Below are positions 17,765 through 26,434 of a stretch of 64,000 bases of DNA, piece by piece. The notes below the pieces were generated by a model that saw nothing but the letters and a program-made list of their open reading frames with translations, was not told the origin of the DNA and did not search any database. The DNA is taken from NCBI RefSeq assembly GCF_004683905.1, contig NZ_CP038438.1:1302001-1366000 (forward strand), written 5' to 3'. Numbering within the stretch: position 1 is the first letter of the stretch; each line of letters begins with the position of its first letter. This DNA comes from Pseudomonas fluorescens. Its GTDB lineage: Bacteria > Pseudomonadota > Gammaproteobacteria > Pseudomonadales > Pseudomonadaceae. Position numbers and translations under genes: made by a program.

Positions 17765-20203
17765 ATGGCTGACTATTACACCCTGCTCACCAACGCAGGG
17801 ATTGCCTACGAAACGGCGTGCAAGGCCGCGGGCCTGCCGATCAAGTTGACGCAGATTTCCGTCGGCGACGGCGGCGGCTCGGTCTACAACCCGGCCGCGA
17901 CCGCCACCGCGCTGAAGCGCGAAGTCTGGCGCGGGCCGCTCAATGCGCTGTTCCAGGACGAGAAGAATCCGAGCTGGCTGCTCGCCGAAGTCACCATCCC
18001 GCCGGACGTCGGTGGCTGGTACGTGCGTGAAGCCGGTCTGTGGACCGACACCGGCATTCTCTACGCGATCATCAAATACCCGGAGTCGTTCAAACCGGTG
18101 CTGGCCACGTCCGGCTCGGGCAAAGAGTTCTACATCCGCTCGATTTTCGAGACCAGCAATGCCTCGCTGGTGACGCTGCTGATCGACGACACCGTGGTCA
18201 AGGCCACTCGTGCGTGGGTCATGAGCTACCTCGCCGAAGAACTCGGCAAACTCGACGGCAAGCAATCGGTACGTGTCGCCGCCACCGCCAACGTGGTGTT
18301 GAACGGTGCGCAGCAGATCGACGGCGTGGCGGTGATTGCCGGCGACCGCGTGCTGCTGCCGAACCAGACCCTGGCCAAGGACAACGGTCTGTGGATCGTC
18401 GCCAACGGTGACTGGATTCGGGCCAACGATGCCAACGTCAGCGCCAAGGTCACACCGGGCCTGACGGTGATGGTGGAGGAGGGTACGCTCAACGGCGATT
18501 CGCTGTGGCACCTGACCACCAATGCGCCGATCACTCTTGGCACAACCGCGCTGACATTCAAGATGCTGGCAGGGCGCACCGGGATTGCCGCCGGCACCTA
18601 CAAAAGTCTGAGCGTCGACGAATATGGCCGTGCGACGGCCGGCTCGAATCCCGACACGCTGGCCGGTTTCGGCATCAAGGACTCCTACACCAAGGCTGAA
18701 GTCGAAGCGCTGATTGCCAAGGCCTCCGCTTTGCCGGTGGGTTCGATTGTCGCGTTCCCTGTCGATACGCCGCCACCGGGTTTCCTGGAGCTGGACAACA
18801 GCGTCAAGAGCAGCGCGACCTACCCTGACTTGAGCGCCTATCTGGGTGGCAAGTTCAACAAGGGTGATGAGGGTGTCGGGAATTTTCGGGTGCCTGAGGC
18901 GCGTGGGGAGTTCTTGCGCGGTTGGGATCATGGACGTGGCATCGATGGCGGTCGGGCAATCGGCAGTTCTCAGACTGACACCCTGCAGAACCTCTACGGC
19001 ATCTTTGATGGCTATCTCGATATCACCACCGCAAATGGTGTGTTCGGCTTGGGCAACATGAGCAAGTCTTTAACGCAGACCACCCAGAAAGACGCTTATC
19101 ACAGTGTGATCTTTGATGCTTCAAAGGTGGCTCGTACTTCCACGGAAACCCGCCCCCGCAATATTGCCGTCATGTGGTGCATCAAGGCCTGGAACGCTCC
19201 GATCAATCAGGGAAACATTGACGTAGCGGCACTGGTCAAGGAAGTGTCCCGGCTCGGATCTGCCGTTCCGGTGGGCGCCGTCATGGCGTTCCCGACGGGG
19301 ATCGTTCCACCTGGCTTTCTTGAGCTCAATGGCAGTGTGCAGAGCACTTCGGCCTATCCCGATCTCTCCGCGTACCTGGGCACTACGTTCAACAAGGGCG
19401 ATGAGGGCACCGGCAATTTCCGCTTGCCGGAGTCTCGTGGAGAGTTTCTGCGTGGCTGGGACCATGGGCGAGGGGTGGATACAGGGCGAGCTGCCGGAAG
19501 CTATCAGACGGATACGCTCAAGGCGCATAGTCATTACCTTCCGACAGGATCCGGAGGTGGACAGGCAATAGATCCCAATGGAGAAACTCCTTCTGTTGTG
19601 CTGAAGGACACAGCAGCCGATTGGGCTCTAAGGTCGACATTCGGGGGCGATAACGCGGAGTTGTCTATAGGTAGCGTGAGAACCTATAACTACGGCAATG
19701 CGACGGAAACTCGCCCACGCAACCTGGCTGTCATGTGGTGCATCAAGGCCTGGAACGCGCCGATCAATCAGGGAAATATTGATATCGCAGCGCTTGCCGT
19801 GCTCGCACAGCAAGCTTCTGAAACCAATCAAGGCACAGCGAAAGTTGCCACCCAGGCACAAACCAACGCCGGTGCCGATGACAGCGTTATTGTCACGCCG
19901 AAAAAATTGACGTGGGGCTTTCAGTTTCAGAAAAGCGGCATCGGTTACTGCGTTTTTCCGTCCTGGCTGGGTGGATTCATTATTCAGTGGGGGGTGTACA
20001 GCATCGTTTCCAGTACGACTGACCAAACAATCGCTTTTCCTCTCACGTTTCCCTCTGCGGCGCTCTCAGCCGTCGCGCTCAGTGACTACACCCCCGGTTC
20101 CGGGGCAGTCGGATTCGTTGCGATGGGGGCTCTGAACAAGGCTGGTTTTACGGTTCGGTCTTCTATGGGTACGTCTACTCGATGGCTGGCAGTGGGTTGC
20201 TAA
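17765..20203 (+). CDS. Tail fibre, set 1, with duplicated collar module
   Basis: Receptor-binding fibre of 812 residues. The N-terminal 150 residues are the tail-collar fibre attachment domain of P2/R-pyocin type (MADYYTLLTNAGIAYE). The middle holds two copies of a 178-residue unit beginning PVGSIVAFP (18734) and PVGAVMAFP (19268), each with the collar signature FNKGDEGxGNFRxPE and RGEFLRGWDHGRG. The C-terminal part, from TPKKLTWGF to the end, is a gp53-like fibre tip that also occurs on the fibre at 37573. The tip decides the target cells. It is followed by its assembly gene. Confidence 0.92.
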   Translation: MADYYTLLTNAGIAYETACKAAGLPIKLTQISVGDGGGSVYNPAATATALKREVWRGPLNALFQDEKNPSWLLAEVTIPPDVGGWYVREAGLWTDTGILYAIIKYPESFKPVLATSGSGKEFYIRSIFETSNASLVTLLIDDTVVKATRAWVMSYLAEELGKLDGKQSVRVAATANVVLNGAQQIDGVAVIAGDRVLLPNQTLAKDNGLWIVANGDWIRANDANVSAKVTPGLTVMVEEGTLNGDSLWHLTTNAPITLGTTALTFKMLAGRTGIAAGTYKSLSVDEYGRATAGSNPDTLAGFGIKDSYTKAEVEALIAKASALPVGSIVAFPVDTPPPGFLELDNSVKSSATYPDLSAYLGGKFNKGDEGVGNFRVPEARGEFLRGWDHGRGIDGGRAIGSSQTDTLQNLYGIFDGYLDITTANGVFGLGNMSKSLTQTTQKDAYHSVIFDASKVARTSTETRPRNIAVMWCIKAWNAPINQGNIDVAALVKEVSRLGSAVPVGAVMAFPTGIVPPGFLELNGSVQSTSAYPDLSAYLGTTFNKGDEGTGNFRLPESRGEFLRGWDHGRGVDTGRAAGSYQTDTLKAHSHYLPTGSGGGQAIDPNGETPSVVLKDTAADWALRSTFGGDNAELSIGSVRTYNYGNATETRPRNLAVMWCIKAWNAPINQGNIDIAALAVLAQQASETNQGTAKVATQAQTNAGADDSVIVTPKKLTWGFQFQKSGIGYCVFPSWLGGFIIQWGVYSIVSSTTDQTIAFPLTFPSAALSAVALSDYTPGSGAVGFVAMGALNKAGFTVRSSMGTSTRWLAVGC

Positions 20204-20212
20204 GGGGAAAAT

Positions 20213-20743
20213 ATGACTAACAAATACATGACATTCGATGCGTCCGGGCATATCAAGGAACGCCTGATTCAGGGCGTTTGCGACATTCCTGAAGGGGCGT
20301 TGCGCATCAGTGAAGAACTCTGGATTCAGTCCGCGACCGACACGACTGGACGTTGGTGCCTGATCGACGGAGTCCTTACCCGGGTTTCTGCTGAGGTCAA
20401 AGTTGATTTTGCACAGCGGATAGCCGCTGAGCGTTATCGTCGCGAAAGTTCTGGTGTGCTTTTTGAAGGCTATACAGCCGATACCACACGAGACGGCCAA
20501 GCGTTGATTGCCAGTGCAGTCATAGCGGCGTTACTCGACCCGGCCTACAAGTGCGCCTGGAAGTTTGCTCAGGGATTTGTCGAATTGGAGGCTGCGAGGC
20601 TCATTGCGCTGGCGACATTGGTTCGCACCCATGTTCAAGATTGTTTTGATCGCGAGCGAGTCCTTTTGTCAGCCGTTGAAGCTGGAGAGTGCACAGAGAA
20701 AATGATTCTGCAAGGCTGGCCGGATTCAAGCCCGACGCCATAA
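20213..20743 (+). CDS. Tail fibre assembly protein (DUF4376 type), set 1
   Basis: A 176-residue protein directly downstream of the fibre, where R-type pyocins carry the chaperone needed for fibre folding and attachment. The C-terminal half (EVKVDFAQRIAAERYRRESS and the following helices) resembles DUF4376. It is unlike the short assembly proteins of set 2, which suggests that each chaperone fits its own fibre. Confidence 0.75.
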   Translation: MTNKYMTFDASGHIKERLIQGVCDIPEGALRISEELWIQSATDTTGRWCLIDGVLTRVSAEVKVDFAQRIAAERYRRESSGVLFEGYTADTTRDGQALIASAVIAALLDPAYKCAWKFAQGFVELEAARLIALATLVRTHVQDCFDRERVLLSAVEAGECTEKMILQGWPDSSPTP

Positions 20744-20765
20744 CGTTCCTTTGAATTTCAATTGG

Positions 20766-20791
20766 CGCCCCGCACCGTCGGGGCGTTTTCT
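20766..20791 (+). terminator. Hairpin with T-rich tail between fibre block and sheath
   Basis: CGCCCCG and CGGGGCG pair around CACCGT, followed by TTTTCTT. It may limit transcription of the downstream structural genes or protect an mRNA end. Confidence 0.65.
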
Positions 20792-20810
20792 TACCGGTTA
20801 AACACCCGCC

Positions 20811-20833
20811 AAGCCCCTCCCTTTGAGGGGCTT
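20811..20833 (+). terminator. Second hairpin ahead of the sheath block
   Basis: AAGCCCCTC and GAGGGGCTT pair around CCTTT. Only three T follow, so termination would be weak. Confidence 0.45.
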
Positions 20834-20856
20834 TCCCGTTTATGGAGAAACGAAAA

Positions 20857-21042
20857 ATGGCAACCCGCCAAACCTACACCGTGCTCGTTCCATTCCCCAC
20901 CGGCGGTGGGCACTGGTCGAGCGTCGGTCAAGACCTTGATCTGCTCGACGTCGAGGCCAGTGCCCTGCACAGCGCCGGTCGACTGGAACTGAAAACACCT
21001 ACCACCCAGGCCAAAAAGGCCACTGCCAAGAAGGCTGACTAA
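20857..21042 (+). CDS. Small protein upstream of sheath, set 1 (gp38-like position)
   Basis: A 61-residue protein starting at MATRQTYTVLVPFP, with a GGAG 11 bp ahead of the ATG. It ends three bases before the sheath start. It has a short beta-rich core and a lysine/alanine-rich tail. Set 2 has a similarly sized gene (28203, DUF2635) in the same place, and both end in a GxLxLKT-type segment followed by a basic tail. Function unknown; the frame is supported by spacing and codon use. Confidence 0.7.
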   Translation: MATRQTYTVLVPFPTGGGHWSSVGQDLDLLDVEASALHSAGRLELKTPTTQAKKATAKKAD

Positions 21043-21044
21043 CC

Positions 21045-22211
21045 ATGGCTGAGGTTCTGAACTTCGAGCACAACGGCATTACCGTCAATGCCACCGAATC
21101 CCCCGAGGCCATGGGTGGCCTGGGTGACAACGTCATCGGTCTGGTCGGCACCGCGCCGAAAGCCGATCCGCTGATTCCGCGCAACGCACCGTTCCGCATC
21201 AACAGCTTCACCACCCACGCGCTGCTCGATCCGACCGGTGCTGAAGAAGGCACGCTGTATCACGCCGTCTACCAGATCCTCAAAGTGGTCAAGGTGCCGG
21301 TCTACGTAGTGATCGTCGAGGCGGGCGCGACCCCGGCCGACACCGTCAACGCGGTAATCGGCGGTGTCGATCCAACCACCGGCCGCAAGCTCGGTCTGGC
21401 GGCACTGGGCAGTGTCCCGGAAGACCTGACCATCATCGGCGCGCCAGGCTTCACCGGCACCAAAGCGGTGGCCAGCGAGTTCGCCTCGTTCGGCAAGCGC
21501 ATCAAGGCCCGTGTGGTGCTGGACGGCAAGGATGCCTCGGTCGCAGATCAAGTGACTTACAGCCAGGAACTGGGCGGCGCCGACCTAGGCTTCGACCGTT
21601 GCCTGGTGGTGCACAACATGCCCGCCGTGTACTCGAAAGCCGCGAAGAAAAACGTGTTCCTCGCGCCGTCCAGCCTGGCGATTGCCGCGCTGGCCAAGGT
21701 CAAGCAGTGGGAGAGCCCGGGCAACCAGGTGACCTACGCCGAAGACGTGTCCCGCGTCGTTGAGTACAACATCCTCGACACCTCCACCGAAGGCGATCTG
21801 CTCAACCGCTACGGCGTGAGCTACTACGCCCGCACCGTGCTCGGTGGCTTCTCGCTGCTGGGTAACCGTTCGATTACCGGCAAGTTCATCAGCTACGTCG
21901 GCCTTGAAGATGCGATCAGCCGCAAGCTGGTCAAGGCCGGCCAGAAAGCCATGGCGAAGAACCTGACCAAGTCGTTCATGGATCAGGAGGTCAAGCGCAT
22001 CAACGACTGGCTGCAGACCCTGGTCGCCGACGAAACCATTCCTGGCGGCAGCGTGTACCTGCACCCGGAACTCAACAGCGTCGAGAAGTACAAGAACGGC
22101 ACCTGGTACGTGGTCATCGACTATGGCCGCTACGCGCCGAACGAACACATGGTTTATCAACTCAACGCCCGCGATGAAATCATCGAGCAGTTCCTGGAGG
22201 ACGTTCTCTAA
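21045..22211 (+). CDS. Contractile tail sheath protein, set 1 (P2 FI/R-pyocin type)
   Basis: The contractile sheath whose shortening drives the tube through the target envelope. The 388 residues and the N terminus (LNFEHNGITVNATESPEA) are of the R2 pyocin PA0622/P2 FI type. The C-terminal segment from about residue 270 (DAISRKLVKAGQKAMAKNL) is the conserved sheath core. Its stop overlaps the tube start (TAATG), giving a coupled sheath-tube pair. Confidence 0.95.
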   Translation: MAEVLNFEHNGITVNATESPEAMGGLGDNVIGLVGTAPKADPLIPRNAPFRINSFTTHALLDPTGAEEGTLYHAVYQILKVVKVPVYVVIVEAGATPADTVNAVIGGVDPTTGRKLGLAALGSVPEDLTIIGAPGFTGTKAVASEFASFGKRIKARVVLDGKDASVADQVTYSQELGGADLGFDRCLVVHNMPAVYSKAAKKNVFLAPSSLAIAALAKVKQWESPGNQVTYAEDVSRVVEYNILDTSTEGDLLNRYGVSYYARTVLGGFSLLGNRSITGKFISYVGLEDAISRKLVKAGQKAMAKNLTKSFMDQEVKRINDWLQTLVADETIPGGSVYLHPELNSVEKYKNGTWYVVIDYGRYAPNEHMVYQLNARDEIIEQFLEDVL

Positions 22212-22717
22212 TGTTTACCAACCGCGTAAGACAGGCCATCGCGGCCACCCTGCAAGGCCTGCCGCTGTCGGCGACCGTTGAGGAATTCACTCCGCCGAAG
22301 ATCGATTTCGACATGGAGAACATGACGGGCGGGCGCTTCATCGTTGAGGAAATGGCCAAGAGCGCCAAGCCGCTGAATGCTCAGATCAAGCTGCAGGGCA
22401 CGGGCGCCGAAGTGTTGCTCGCCATGGGTGTGAAATTGGGCGACGACATTCTGCTGAACGTGCGTGAAGCCGGTCAGGATCAGGACGGCAACACCTGGTT
22501 TACCTATCACACCATCGGCGGCAAGCTCAAAACCATGGGTGAAGACGCAATCAAAATGGGCGGCAAAGCCCTGACGACGCTGGACTTCTCCTGCCGCACC
22601 TACAACCGCCTGGAAAACGGCATCCCGGTGATCGACATCGACGTACGCACCCAGAAGTTCGTGCTCAACGGCGTCGACATCCTTGGTGATGCGCGCCGTG
22701 CGGTGCTGATGCCGTAA
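22211..22717 (+). CDS. Major tail tube protein, set 1 (P2 FII type)
   Basis: Hexameric rings of this 168-residue protein form the inner tube. The length equals that of R2 pyocin PA0623, and the family blocks FEEMTPPKIDF-like (EEFTPPKIDFDMENMTGG) and the C-terminal NRLENGIPVIDIDV are present. It is translationally coupled to the sheath. A REP doublet separates it from the E gene. Confidence 0.94.
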   Translation: MFTNRVRQAIAATLQGLPLSATVEEFTPPKIDFDMENMTGGRFIVEEMAKSAKPLNAQIKLQGTGAEVLLAMGVKLGDDILLNVREAGQDQDGNTWFTYHTIGGKLKTMGEDAIKMGGKALTTLDFSCRTYNRLENGIPVIDIDVRTQKFVLNGVDILGDARRAVLMP

Positions 22718-22738
22718 CCCTCGATACACCCCAAACCC

Positions 22739-22830
22739 TGTAGGAGTGAGCCTGCTCGCGATGAGGCCAGCACATTCAACATCAATGTGCCTGAAAGACC
22801 GCCATCGCGAGCAGGCTCACTCCTACAAGG
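22739..22830. repeat. REP doublet, type B, inside tail set 1
   Basis: TGTAGGAGTGAGCCTGCTCG and its inverse form a head-to-head pair (22739-22762 and 22803-22827) between tube and E genes. The same type occurs at 27.5, 55.2 and 60.7 kb. Confidence 0.9.
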
Positions 22831-22871
22831 GGATTGCTACACCCCCTCAAGAATCACCAAGGAATTCATAC

Positions 22872-23453
22872 ATGTCGTGGATGCCACCCAAGCATGACCT
22901 GCTGTCGCCGATCACCGGTGACGACGGCGCGCAGATCGAGCAGATTCAGCTCAAGCCACTGTTATACGCCGCACAGAAAGAAGCGCTGGAACGCGCCGGC
23001 GATGATGAAGACGATCAGTTCTTCGAACTGGCGCTGCTCGCCACCGGCCTGTCGGTCAAGGAGCTCGACCAGCTGAAACGCCCGGACTACGTGAGCATCG
23101 CTCAGTACGTGCACGAGATGTCGACCCGTCCGGCGTCGTACTTTCTGGAGCAGGTCGAGGACGCGGAAAAGTCCGACGATCCTGACGAAGTGCAACTGCT
23201 GCAACCGCTCGCCGTGACCGGCCGCACCGTGACCTCGCTGTCGCTGGAAATGCCCGCACTGCGCGCCACCAAAGTGATGAAGAAACTGAAAACGGCCAAA
23301 GAACGCGCCGAGTTCATCACTGCCCATTGCACCGGCCTGATGATCCCCGATCTGGCCCAACTGAGCGTCCCTGACTGGACCCAATTGCAGGTGCGCATCG
23401 ACGATTTTTTAAACCAGCCGGCGGCCTACTTTCGGAACGCGACATCGAAGTAA
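22872..23453 (+). CDS. Tail assembly chaperone E, set 1
   Basis: A 193-residue counterpart of P2 gpE that accompanies the tape measure. The start MSWMPPKHDLL is 42 codons inside the longest frame, which otherwise runs through the REP element. Near its end, codons GAT TTT TTA AAC contain slippery heptamers; a -1 shift adds the E' domain up to 23575. P2, lambda and many other tails make both the short and the extended form in a fixed ratio. Confidence 0.85.
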   Translation: MSWMPPKHDLLSPITGDDGAQIEQIQLKPLLYAAQKEALERAGDDEDDQFFELALLATGLSVKELDQLKRPDYVSIAQYVHEMSTRPASYFLEQVEDAEKSDDPDEVQLLQPLAVTGRTVTSLSLEMPALRATKVMKKLKTAKERAEFITAHCTGLMIPDLAQLSVPDWTQLQVRIDDFLNQPAAYFRNATSK

Positions 23454-23575
23454 TCCTCGATATCGTCCCGCTCATTTACCCGGTAAGTGAGGCGGAGATT
23501 CTGGAATGGGACGCCGAAAAGGCGTTGCGCCGCTACGACATAGCGATCACTCGCCTTGGCGTGAAACAGGAGTAG
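23405..23575 (+). CDS. E' extension made by -1 frameshift in the chaperone gene, set 1
   Basis: In the -1 frame the sequence continues from the slippery run T TTT TTA AAC (23405-23414) without a stop to TAG at 23573, adding about 54 residues (PAGGLLSERDIEVILDIVPL then a helical EAEILEWDAEKALRR segment). The frame has no ribosome binding site or plausible start of its own and ends just before the tape measure, where P2 E' ends. The pattern is seen directly; that shifting occurs is inferred from the conserved mechanism in tail assembly genes. Confidence 0.75.
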   Translation, partial: FFKPAGGLLSERDIEVILDIVPLIYPVSEAEILEWDAEKALRRYDIAITRLGVKQE

Positions 23576-23581
23576 AGCGGC

Positions 23582-25837
23582 ATGGCAGATGATAACTATG
23601 CGTTGACGTTCGCTGAGGTCAATCAAGAAACCCGGGCATTGAGCACGGCCAGCAAGACTGCCGCCTTGATGGCTCCGACGATGTCAGCAGGAGCCGCAAC
23701 ACCTGCTTCGAACTTTGACGGCAGTGTTGCCGGGCTAAGCCTGGCGCTGGCCGATGCCACCAGCGAATTGCGAAATCTGACCGCCGAGCAGGTTCAGCTC
23801 AGGGATGTGTTGGGATCGATACACGCTGTGCTGCTTTCACAGCGCTCGCTGCAACAGTCTCTCAATGACCGGCCAGCACTAGCGGGCAGCGCGGCCGTGG
23901 GAGCTGAGTCGAAACCGTCAGGCGTCAATGGCGCAACGCAACCTTTCAAATACCTGCAGCCAGCGATCAACCTTGATAGCGCGATGGCGCGACTGGGACG
24001 GGTTGCAGGCGTTGAGGGCGATCAACGCGATGCGTTGCGGGTGTCGTTGGAGAAAATGGCCGCCGAGCGCAAAGTGGCAGCCGGCGGTACCACGGTGCTG
24101 GATCTGGCAGGCGTGATGTATGCCGGTGTCAAGGGTGGAGTTGGCAGCGAACAGAAGAATGAAGCCGCTCGGCAAAAAGACCTCAGTGATTTCACCCGAG
24201 ACACTGGCATCACGGCCACAGCCTTTGAGATGAAGGCGCCGGATGTTGCGGATCTGCTGATCGGCTGGCGCACCTCAATGGGGCTCGACCGAGCCAAGAC
24301 CCTCGACCTCGCCGATGCCACCAGCGTGCTGGGAAGCCGATTGAGTGCCACGGTGGCTGACATTGGTTCGATCCTCAGCAACTACGGCGCTTCGGCAAAA
24401 GGTGCGGGGCTGAGTCCCGAACAGACTGCGGCTTTTGCTGCGGCAATGCTCAATGTCAACGTCAACAGGGCTGACGCCGGAGTGGCACTGGAGAGGATCA
24501 CCACGACGCTGGCGTTGGGCGACAACGCATCAGTTAGTCAGAAAGCGGTGATCGCTCAACTTGACCTCGATCCAAAGGCCCTCGCTGCGCAGATGCAAGG
24601 GGACGCCCCCGGCGCGATTCTCAAGGTGCTTGAAGCGCTGAAGACAAAATCCCCCGAGCAGCAAGCCAGCCTGGCGATGACGCTTTTTTCGATCGACCAG
24701 CCGGTTGTGAAAATGCTCGAGCGCAGCGCTGATGTGCGAGGTGCATTTGATCTCGTCAAAGATAAACAGCAGTACGCATCCTCGGCGCGAGGCGAGGAGG
24801 GCGGAGCAGTCAATCAGGCTGCGCTGAAGCTGTCGGATACGTCGCAAACGGGCTGGAACATTTTCACCGCTCAGAAAGATCGTCTCCTTAGCTCCGCTGG
24901 CGCTGCTGTGCTGCCTGATTTTGACAGGCTCACGGGGGTGATGGCGTGGGCGACCGATGGCTTGAGCAGCATGGCTGAAGAGTCACCGGAGCTCGCGCGG
25001 ACGTTGATTTTGAGTATTGCCGGTATCAAGGGCGTGCAGGTCGCTGGATCGATGCTGGCCAAGGGCATTAGAGGAACGACAACCACTATCGACAACCTCA
25101 AGTTCGTCGGCACAACTGCCATATCCTGGGGTTCCGCAGCGCTTAACGGTGCGAAGGCTTGGGGTTCCGTTGCGCTGAACAATGCCAAGACTTGGGGTTC
25201 CGCTGGGCTTAACAATGCCAAGACTCTGGGATCCGTTGCGCTTGACCGAGCTAAATACCTGACATCCGGTCCAGGCCGAAGTCTGGTCAGTCAAGGTGCC
25301 CGTATCGGTCGTGTAGCTGGCCCTCTGAGTATGCCGTTGATGATGCTCGACTCCGGTATGGACGTGGTCAACGGCTTGCTCGATGCCGATGGCAAACAAA
25401 CAGCTAGAGGAGCGGGCGGCCTGGTGGGTGGGGTTGCTGGAAATTACCTGGGGGCGCGCGTTGGTGCCTTCCTGGGGGCTTTCGCCGGTCCTGCCGGGGC
25501 ACTTGTCGGTGGAGGGGTTGGCGGAGCAGCTGGCACCTACTATGGCAATCAGTGGGGAAGCGCATTGGGTGAAAAACTCGCGACGCCTGCACCGAACCAA
25601 CTCGCCCCGCCGGTAGAGGTTGCCAAAGAACTGCCGAGCGCGCAGACGCAAAACCAGCAAGTCACCTTCTCCCCACTGATCCAGGTCACCTGTCCGGCGC
25701 CAGATACTGCCGAGCAGATTCGTACGATCATCGGCCAACAACTGAGCGGGCAATTCCACGGGCAGTTCCTGCCGTTGCTGACAAACAACCCCCTCGCCAC
25801 CCGCCGTGACGCAGCCCTGACCGATGGAGTCGACTGA
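23582..25837 (+). CDS. Tail tape measure protein, set 1
   Basis: Sets tail length and occupies the tube lumen. The 751 residues are somewhat shorter than P2 gpT (815); fully helical they would span about 110 nm, similar to R-type pyocins. The central part is alanine-rich and helical, with a conserved phage domain around 210-430. Four 11-residue repeats of pattern WGSxALNNAKT lie at 25127-25258, followed by a glycine-rich hydrophobic segment (GGVAGNYLGARVGAFLGAF) that could insert into membrane. Confidence 0.9.
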   Translation: MADDNYALTFAEVNQETRALSTASKTAALMAPTMSAGAATPASNFDGSVAGLSLALADATSELRNLTAEQVQLRDVLGSIHAVLLSQRSLQQSLNDRPALAGSAAVGAESKPSGVNGATQPFKYLQPAINLDSAMARLGRVAGVEGDQRDALRVSLEKMAAERKVAAGGTTVLDLAGVMYAGVKGGVGSEQKNEAARQKDLSDFTRDTGITATAFEMKAPDVADLLIGWRTSMGLDRAKTLDLADATSVLGSRLSATVADIGSILSNYGASAKGAGLSPEQTAAFAAAMLNVNVNRADAGVALERITTTLALGDNASVSQKAVIAQLDLDPKALAAQMQGDAPGAILKVLEALKTKSPEQQASLAMTLFSIDQPVVKMLERSADVRGAFDLVKDKQQYASSARGEEGGAVNQAALKLSDTSQTGWNIFTAQKDRLLSSAGAAVLPDFDRLTGVMAWATDGLSSMAEESPELARTLILSIAGIKGVQVAGSMLAKGIRGTTTTIDNLKFVGTTAISWGSAALNGAKAWGSVALNNAKTWGSAGLNNAKTLGSVALDRAKYLTSGPGRSLVSQGARIGRVAGPLSMPLMMLDSGMDVVNGLLDADGKQTARGAGGLVGGVAGNYLGARVGAFLGAFAGPAGALVGGGVGGAAGTYYGNQWGSALGEKLATPAPNQLAPPVEVAKELPSAQTQNQQVTFSPLIQVTCPAPDTAEQIRTIIGQQLSGQFHGQFLPLLTNNPLATRRDAALTDGVD

Positions 25838-26220
25838 TGAAACAACAAATGGCTCTAGGCAGTTTCATCTTCGGCCTGTCGCGCAACTTTGCTTACAGCA
25901 CGCTGGCGCGAAAGTCCGACGGTGGCTGGAGCGACATCCAGATCCTGACCAGCAAACCCAAGTCCAGTCAGACCGGGCAGAAAGCGGAATCGCTGACCAT
26001 CAGCGGCACCTCGATGTATGCCGTGGCCATGGATCGACTCGATGAATTGCGCGCGCTTCAGGCACAGCGTGTGCCGTTGCCGTTGATTGACGGTATCGGG
26101 CGCAACTGGGGTCTGTGGCGGATCAACAGCATCGACGAGAACCAGAGCGAGGTCATCGATGACGGCACCGCGATGGTGATCAAGTGGGTGGTCGGATTAA
26201 CGGAGTTCAACAATGCGTAA
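25837..26220 (+). CDS. Tail protein U, set 1
   Basis: A 127-residue P2 gpU-family protein (MALGSFIFGLSRNFAYSTLARKS at the start is typical). It overlaps the tape measure stop (TGATG) and the X gene by eight bases. In R-pyocins the U-X-D genes follow the tape measure and build the hub and its connection to the spike. Confidence 0.92.
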   Translation: MKQQMALGSFIFGLSRNFAYSTLARKSDGGWSDIQILTSKPKSSQTGQKAESLTISGTSMYAVAMDRLDELRALQAQRVPLPLIDGIGRNWGLWRINSIDENQSEVIDDGTAMVIKWVVGLTEFNNA

Positions 26221-26425
26221 GGTACGAAGCGTGGCCGGTGATTCAGTGAATCTGCTGCTCTACCGCGAAACCGGGCGCAGTGATGACGCCGCCGAAGAAG
26301 CTCTGTGGAAACTCAACCCGACCCTGGCCGAACACGGCCCGATCCTGCCAGCAGGCGTCTGGGTCACGCTGCCGGAACTCGACGCGAAACCGGCCGCGAT
26401 CAAACCGGTTACGGCGTGGGATTAA
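26213..26425 (+). CDS. Tail protein X (LysM-like), set 1
   Basis: A 70-residue P2 gpX-family protein with a LysM-like fold (GDSVNLLLYRETG at the start, then LNPTLAEHGPILPAGVWVTLPE). It sits between U and D as in P2 and R2 pyocin and is thought to join hub components. Confidence 0.92.
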   Translation: MRKVRSVAGDSVNLLLYRETGRSDDAAEEALWKLNPTLAEHGPILPAGVWVTLPELDAKPAAIKPVTAWD

Positions 26426-26434
26426 GGAGGTTGC

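Noticed and set aside
16113..18931. Two long - strand frames opposite the baseplate and fibre genes
   Set aside because: Composition and position mark them as shadows; the + strand genes form a coherent baseplate operon.
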